64,000 nucleotides of DNA, taken from CAJQGY01 sp964523375 (GTDB taxonomy: Bacteria > Pseudomonadota > Gammaproteobacteria > Magnimaribacterales > D2472). The stretch's first letter is position 1. Each line of letters begins with the position of its first letter. Positions 59,455 to 64,000 of this stretch are shown here, one piece after another. Position numbers and translations under genes: made by a program. The notes beneath the pieces are model-generated. The model was not told the origin of the DNA and ran no database searches. It worked only from the letters and a program-made list of their open reading frames with translations. The stretch is from the NCBI GenBank assembly GCA_964523375.1, contig CAZFYG010000001.1, positions 59,862 through 123,861 on the forward strand, read 5' to 3'.

Positions 59455-60369
59455 ATGTTAAAACAAAGAACACTTCGAAATGCCATCAAGGCAAAAGGCA
59501 TAGGTCTTCATACTGGTAAAGTCGTAAATATGGAGCTAATTCCATCCGGTCCTGATACTGGGATAAATTTTATACGATCTGATATTGACGAAAGTATAAA
59601 GATACCAGCTCTTGTTGAAAATGTTGGAGATACGAGCCTTTCTACAGCGTTAATAAAAGATAATGTAAAAGTTTCTACCATAGAGCATTTATTATCTGCA
59701 ATTGCTGGTCTGGGAATAGATAATTGTATTATTAAAGTAGATGGTCCTGAAGTTCCGATAATGGATGGTAGCTCAAGCCCTTTTGTTTTTTTGATTCAGT
59801 CAGCAGGATTGCAAGAACAAGAATCATTGAAGAAATTTATTAAAGTAACAAAAGAAGTAACTGTTAGAAGAGATGATGCGTTTGCAACGATAAAGCCATA
59901 TGATGGGTTCAAGGTTTCCTTTAAGGTTGAGTTTGATCACCCTGTTCACAAAAAACTTCCATCCGAATCCATAATTGATTTTTCATCAACATCTTTTGTT
60001 AAAGAGGTTTGCAGAGCCAGAACTTTTGGTTCGATGAATGACCTTGAACTGCTTAAATCTCAAAACCTTGCACTAGGAGCAAGCGTTTCAAATGCTATTG
60101 CCTTTGGTGATGACGAAATTCTAAATGAAGAAGGGCTGAGATTTGAAGATGAGATAGTGAAGCATAAAATGTTGGACGCAATAGGTGACTTATATCTATT
60201 AGGCCATAACCTCATTGGCCAATTTTCTGGTTTTAAATCTGGCCATGCTCTTAACAATGAGTTATTAAAAAAAATTATAGCTTCTGATGATGCTTACGAA
60301 ATAATAGAGTTTGAAAATTTTGATAACGCCCCCATTTCTTATTCAAGACCTCCTTTTGGAGATTCATGA
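59455..60369 (+). CDS. lpxC: UDP-3-O-acyl-N-acetylglucosamine deacetylase LpxC
   Basis: Zinc enzyme of the committed step of lipid A synthesis. The 304-residue protein begins MLKQRTLRNAIKAKGIGLH, with zinc ligand H78 in STIEHLLSA and the later ligands in KHKMLDAIGDLYLLG; the catalytic histidine is in SGHALNN. It confirms a Gram-negative cell with LPS. It lies 14 nt before secA, the gammaproteobacterial ftsZ-lpxC-secA order, but ftsZ is not present here. Confidence 0.97.
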   Translation: MLKQRTLRNAIKAKGIGLHTGKVVNMELIPSGPDTGINFIRSDIDESIKIPALVENVGDTSLSTALIKDNVKVSTIEHLLSAIAGLGIDNCIIKVDGPEVPIMDGSSSPFVFLIQSAGLQEQESLKKFIKVTKEVTVRRDDAFATIKPYDGFKVSFKVEFDHPVHKKLPSESIIDFSSTSFVKEVCRARTFGSMNDLELLKSQNLALGASVSNAIAFGDDEILNEEGLRFEDEIVKHKMLDAIGDLYLLGHNLIGQFSGFKSGHALNNELLKKIIASDDAYEIIEFENFDNAPISYSRPPFGDS

Positions 60370-60383
60370 TTAATCGATAGGAT

Positions 60384-63104
60384 ATGTTTAAGTTATTAAA
60401 AAAAATATTTAAAACTAGTAACGATAGGGTCATTCAAAGAATGATGGTGACTGTTAGAGAAATTAACAGCCTTGAGAGCACAGTCCATAATGAATCAGAG
60501 CAATATTTTAAGGAGCTTAGAAATGAACTTCTTGCATCCTACAATAACAATGACAAGCAACTAGAATCAATTTTACCCCTCGCCTTTGCTGCAACAAGGG
60601 AAGCAAGCATGAGAACTCTTGGCCTTAGACATTTTGATTCTCAGCTGCTTGGAGGAATGGCCTTATCTGAAGGTAATATAGCTGAAATGAAGACTGGTGA
60701 GGGAAAGACTCTTGTGGCCACCCTTCCAGCATTTTTAAATGCGTCTATTGGAAATAAAACTGTTTTAGTTACAGTTAATGATTATCTTGCGAAGAGAGAT
60801 GCAGAATGGATGAAGCCAGTATACGAATATCTTGGCTTAACTGTTGGTGTCGTTTACTCAAACCAAGATCCAGATGAAAAAAAACAGGCATATGCTTCAG
60901 ATATTATTTATGCAACTAATAATGAACTTGGTTTTGATTACCTTAGAGATAATATGGCTCATAGATCTGAAGATAAGGTTCAGTGTTCTTTAGATTTTGC
61001 AATTATTGATGAGGTTGATTCAATTTTAATTGATGAGGCTAGAACGCCTCTAATTATTTCTGGTCCAGCAGCTGAAAGCTCAGAAATGTATAAAAAAATT
61101 AAGGGGTTTATACCAAAACTTATAAAACAAGATCGAGAAGAGACCGAAGAGGAGCCTCTTTCGAACGATGAGAGAGGGCATTTTGTTATCGATGAAAAAA
61201 ATAGAACCATTGATTTGACTGATGATGGATATTTAATTGTAGAAACAATGCTTGAAGATGCCGGGATAATTGGTCAAGAGGATGGTCTTTATTCTGTTTC
61301 TAATTTAAAAATTATGAAATTTGTTCAAGCAAGTTTAAAAGCGAGTTTTCTTTTTAAAAAGAATGTTCACTATTTAGTAAGGAATAATGAAGTATTGCTA
61401 ATTGATGAGCATACTGGACGAACAATGCCTGGCAGAAGGATTAGTGAGGGGGTTCATCAGGCTTTAGAGTGTAAAGAAAATGTAACTATTCAAAGAGAGT
61501 CCCAAACTCTTGCATCAACTACATTTCAAAACTTCTTTAGACTGTTCAAAACACTGTCTGGAATGACTGGAACTGCCGATACTGAAGCTCCTGAGTTTAG
61601 AGAAATTTATAACCTTAACGTTGTAATAATTCCTACAAATGTCCCAATGGCTAGGAGTGATATGAATGATCTAGTATTTCAAAACACAAATGCTAAATTT
61701 AAGGCACTTGTTAAAGAAATTACTGAGATTAGAGAAAAGAGTGCTCCGGTTTTAGTGGGGACTGCATCCGTAGAATCATCTGAAATAGTTTCTGATTATT
61801 TAACTAAAGCAAAAATTCCCCACCAAGTACTAAATGCAAAACATCATGAAAAAGAAGCTGAAATTATAGCTAATGCTGGTCGTCCTGGTGTTGTAACAAT
61901 TGCAACCAATATGGCAGGTAGAGGGACTGATATAGTTCTGGGTGGAAATAAAGAAGATCAAGATCTTATTACATGGGAGAAAAATAATAAAACTGTTTTA
62001 GAGGCTGGAGGGTTACATATCCTAGGCACAGAAAGGCATGAATCTAGACGAATAGATAATCAGCTTAGAGGAAGATCTGGTAGACAGGGTGACCCGGGCT
62101 ACTCAAGGTTTTTCCTATCAATGAATGATGATCTTCTGCGCTTGTTTATAACAGATTCAAGGAAAGATCTATTTGAAAAGATGGGAATGAAAGATGAGGC
62201 TATAGAACATGGAATGTTATCAAGAAGTATTGAAAATTCACAAAGAAGGATTGAAGCTAGAAATTTTGATGCTAGAAAAAACTTATTAGAATATGATGAT
62301 GTTTCAAATGATCAAAGGAAAGCTACTTACTCATTAAGAGACCAGTTGCTTGAAGAAGAATCAATAAATGACACTATTCAGATTCTTATTGAACAGCAAT
62401 TTAGATCAATTACACATCGATATGTGCCATTAGAATCAATTGAATCGCAATGGAAGCTAGATGAATTAGATTTATACCTTCAAGAAACTTTTAACTTAGA
62501 GACTGGCATAAGTTTGAAAGCAAAAGAAGATAAAAAGTTACTCCCAGCCTCAATTGCTAATAGCATAATTGATTATTCTAAAAATCATTATAAAAATAAG
62601 TATGCTTTATTAGGGGGCAATCTTAAGGATCTTGAAAGACAGATAATGCTTCAGGTTCTTGATGTGCACTGGAAGGAGCATTTAGCTGAAATAGACCATC
62701 TAAGGGGCAGTGTGGGCTTAAGAGCATATGCTCAAAAAAACCCTAAAAATGAATTTAAAAAAGAGGCATTCCATATGTTTCAAGGCATGCTTGATGAAAT
62801 AGATTTTGAAACTATAAGAGTATTGTTTTCATTAAAAATATCTTCAGAAGAAGATTTAAAAAATACTGAAAGAAGAAGTATAAACAATGACAGTGGGATA
62901 ATTTTAAACAGAGAAAGCAATACTAATGATATCAATCATAGTAATTTCTCAGACGTTGATGAAACTAAAGTTTCTATAAAAAGAGAGGATCCAAAAATTG
63001 GAAGAAATGAATTGGTAAAAATTTCCAACGGCAAAGATACAAAAGAAATAAAATATAAAAAAGCTCAAGCTCTAATTGATAGTGGCGAGTGGAAGATAGT
63101 ATGA
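60384..63104 (+). CDS. secA: Protein translocase ATPase SecA with atypical C-terminus
   Basis: Motor ATPase of Sec export, 906 residues. Walker A is TGEGKT (104-109), the DEAD-like motif IIDEVDSILIDEARTPL is near residue 208, and the helicase arginine motif RIDNQLRGRSGRQGDPG follows in NBD2. The usual C-terminal metal-binding CxCxSGxxxxxCH is missing: after IGRNE, where CPCGSGKK would follow, the sequence reads LVKISNGKDTKEIKYKKA and ends SGEWKIV. SecB and lipid contacts of the zinc tail are therefore probably lost or different. Confidence 0.97.
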   Translation: MFKLLKKIFKTSNDRVIQRMMVTVREINSLESTVHNESEQYFKELRNELLASYNNNDKQLESILPLAFAATREASMRTLGLRHFDSQLLGGMALSEGNIAEMKTGEGKTLVATLPAFLNASIGNKTVLVTVNDYLAKRDAEWMKPVYEYLGLTVGVVYSNQDPDEKKQAYASDIIYATNNELGFDYLRDNMAHRSEDKVQCSLDFAIIDEVDSILIDEARTPLIISGPAAESSEMYKKIKGFIPKLIKQDREETEEEPLSNDERGHFVIDEKNRTIDLTDDGYLIVETMLEDAGIIGQEDGLYSVSNLKIMKFVQASLKASFLFKKNVHYLVRNNEVLLIDEHTGRTMPGRRISEGVHQALECKENVTIQRESQTLASTTFQNFFRLFKTLSGMTGTADTEAPEFREIYNLNVVIIPTNVPMARSDMNDLVFQNTNAKFKALVKEITEIREKSAPVLVGTASVESSEIVSDYLTKAKIPHQVLNAKHHEKEAEIIANAGRPGVVTIATNMAGRGTDIVLGGNKEDQDLITWEKNNKTVLEAGGLHILGTERHESRRIDNQLRGRSGRQGDPGYSRFFLSMNDDLLRLFITDSRKDLFEKMGMKDEAIEHGMLSRSIENSQRRIEARNFDARKNLLEYDDVSNDQRKATYSLRDQLLEEESINDTIQILIEQQFRSITHRYVPLESIESQWKLDELDLYLQETFNLETGISLKAKEDKKLLPASIANSIIDYSKNHYKNKYALLGGNLKDLERQIMLQVLDVHWKEHLAEIDHLRGSVGLRAYAQKNPKNEFKKEAFHMFQGMLDEIDFETIRVLFSLKISSEEDLKNTERRSINNDSGIILNRESNTNDINHSNFSDVDETKVSIKREDPKIGRNELVKISNGKDTKEIKYKKAQALIDSGEWKIV

Positions 63105-63120
63105 AGTATGAAATAGGGAA

Positions 63121-63285
63121 CTAATCCTCATAGAAGTCTTCTGAATCAACAGGCCTTGAAATCCTATTGTCTTCATTAGCCCAGTCACCAAAATCTATTA
63201 GTTTGCACACCTCTGAACAAAAAGGTCTATATTTATTTTCATTACTGAGGCTTGTGTTCTTTTCGCATCGCGGGCATTTATTCAT
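63121..63285 (-). CDS. yacG: DNA gyrase inhibitor YacG (zinc ribbon)
   Basis: Small zinc protein of 54 residues found by direct reading. It starts MNKCPRCEKN and contains RPFCSEVCKLIDFGDWANE; the zinc ligands are C4, C7, C23 and C27. E. coli YacG binds GyrB and blocks gyrase. It begins 2 nt after the coaE stop, the usual coaE-yacG arrangement, and converges on secA with a 16-nt gap. Confidence 0.92.
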   Translation of the reverse strand: MNKCPRCEKNTSLSNENKYRPFCSEVCKLIDFGDWANEDNRISRPVDSEDFYED

Positions 63286-63287
63286 AT

Positions 63288-63881
63288 TTAATCCTTAAGT
63301 AGATTCAAGTAAAATTCATGTAATTTATTAACTTCGATTTCTAACTGCTCTATATCAGCATTATTTATAATTACATCATCTGCAATACTAAGCCTTTCAT
63401 GTCTAGAAGCTTGGTTTAATAAAATATCTTTAATGCTAGCCTGATTGACAGAGTCTCTAGAAGAGGCTCTTTTAACTTGAAGTGATTCATCGCAATCAAC
63501 TACAAGTATCCTGTCATAATTATCTTGAGAGCCTGTTTCGTATATTAATGGCACTTCTATAATTTGATAAGGAGACTTAGATAAACTAATTAATATAGAA
63601 ATATTTTGACCAACTATAGGATGGATGATATTTTCTAAAGTTTTTTTTAAACTTAAATTTGCAAAGATTTTCTGTCTTAAATAGGTCTTGTTTATACTTA
63701 AATCTTTGCGAAGGTATTCATCACCAAATATCTTTACAAAATTCATATATCCCTGTGTGCCCTTATCTAGCGCTTTGTTAGCTATTACATCAGCCTGTAT
63801 TACATCAATACCATGAGCTTTAAATAAATGAGCTGCAGCTGATTTTCCAGAGCCGATACCACCTGTTAATCCAATAATCAT
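63288..63881 (-). CDS. coaE: Dephospho-CoA kinase
   Basis: Enzyme of the last step of coenzyme A synthesis, phosphorylating the 3'-hydroxyl of dephospho-CoA. The 197-residue protein begins with the P-loop MIIGLTGGIGSGKSAAA, and contains QADVIANKAL and the lid segment HPIVGQNI, all family features. It lies 29 nt downstream of an rRNA terminator, so a separate promoter is expected in that short space or read-through from the rRNA operon. Confidence 0.95.
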   Translation of the reverse strand: MIIGLTGGIGSGKSAAAHLFKAHGIDVIQADVIANKALDKGTQGYMNFVKIFGDEYLRKDLSINKTYLRQKIFANLSLKKTLENIIHPIVGQNISILISLSKSPYQIIEVPLIYETGSQDNYDRILVVDCDESLQVKRASSRDSVNQASIKDILLNQASRHERLSIADDVIINNADIEQLEIEVNKLHEFYLNLLKD

Positions 63882-63910
63882 AGAAACATTATCACAGAAA
63901 AAAACATAAA

Positions 63911-63940
63911 AAAAAGGCCCTCATAAATGAGAGCCTTTTT
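63911..63940 (-). terminator. Terminator of the rRNA operon
   Basis: A 14-bp stem with one G-U pair (AAAAAGGCTCTCAT / ATGAGGGCCTTTTT on the minus strand), a 2-nt central gap and a run of eight U. It begins about 10 nt after the 5S rRNA 3' end. Confidence 0.85.
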
Positions 63941-63949
63941 AAGTTAAAA

Positions 63950-64000
63950 AGCCTGACGATTTCCTACTCTCACACAGGGAGACCCTGCACTACCATTGGC
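63950..64000 (-). rRNA. rrf: 5S rRNA, 3' portion, cut by window edge
   Basis: On the minus strand the sequence GCCAATGGTAGTGCAGGGTC followed by TCCCTGTGTGAGAGTAGG and GTCAGGCT matches the 3' half of gammaproteobacterial 5S rRNA (helices IV/V and the 3' strand of helix I). Only about 51 nt are inside the window. The 23S and 16S genes should lie further right. Confidence 0.92.

Overview
The window is AT-rich (roughly two thirds A+T by eye), gene-dense DNA from a gammaproteobacterium. The best guess is a streamlined marine heterotroph of the SAR86 type. The class is supported by the bamE/rnfH/ratA/smpB/ssrA neighbourhood, an ispB-fabA-fabB run, lpxC followed by secA, tRNA-Tyr/tRNA-Thr/tuf/tRNA-Trp/secE/nusG, and coaE-yacG. 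The SAR86 assignment rests on low GC, very short spacers, two TonB-dependent receptors and the lipid/alcohol oxidation genes. It is an inference and would need 16S or marker-protein placement. No stretch longer than about 300 bases lacks a gene.

Layout. 1-4918: dnaK (cut by the left edge) and grpE behind a heat-shock-like promoter, fur, then bamE facing rnfH-ratA, followed by a sodium-coupled transporter and a DUF3429 membrane protein. 4938-6823: smpB, tmRNA (ssrA), a secreted protein of unknown function and rpsT. 6815-8485: obgE-rpmA-rplU on the minus strand from a good sigma-70 promoter. 8528-11201: ispB-fabA-fabB, translationally coupled. 11202-13607: ssb, a crotonase and an Old Yellow Enzyme homologue on the minus strand. 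13677-16502: uvrA.

16499-45855 is one minus-strand block holding the rif (secE-nusG-rplKAJL-rpoBC), str (rpsL-rpsG-fusA), S10, spc and alpha operons end to end, headed by tRNA-Tyr, tRNA-Thr, tuf and tRNA-Trp. It encodes 31 ribosomal proteins, three RNA polymerase subunits, EF-G, EF-Tu, NusG, SecE and SecY. Its control signals include an L10 autoregulatory leader before rplJ, promoters before rpsL and rpsJ, and a terminator that lies inside the 3' end of convergent uvrA.

45913-47309: birA, msrA and tRNA-Thr(UGU). 47342-50010: two coupled secreted amidohydrolase-like genes, of which only the upstream one keeps its metal ligands. 50092-54495: an Sm/SH3-like small protein, a zinc alcohol dehydrogenase, and a candidate metal (zinc) acquisition locus made of a small His-containing exported protein, a TonB receptor with four His/Glu-rich segments, and a MerC-family membrane protein. 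The receptor gene is interrupted by 100 Ns that look like an unmerged contig overlap; joining the ends gives an intact 720-residue reading frame. 54559-57150: a second TonB receptor. 57215-63104: a short RNase R-like gene, rlmB, lpxC and secA, the last with an atypical C-terminus. 63121-64000: yacG and coaE on the minus strand, then the terminator and 3' end of a 5S rRNA gene, so a minus-strand rRNA operon continues beyond the right edge.

Most of the window is housekeeping and conserved. I found no convincing wholly new multi-gene system. The most interesting parts are the His-rich receptor locus, the domain-reduced proteins (RNase R-like, SecA tail, BirA), the degenerate amidohydrolase partner, a perfect 20-bp palindrome between fur and bamE, and the terminator inside uvrA.
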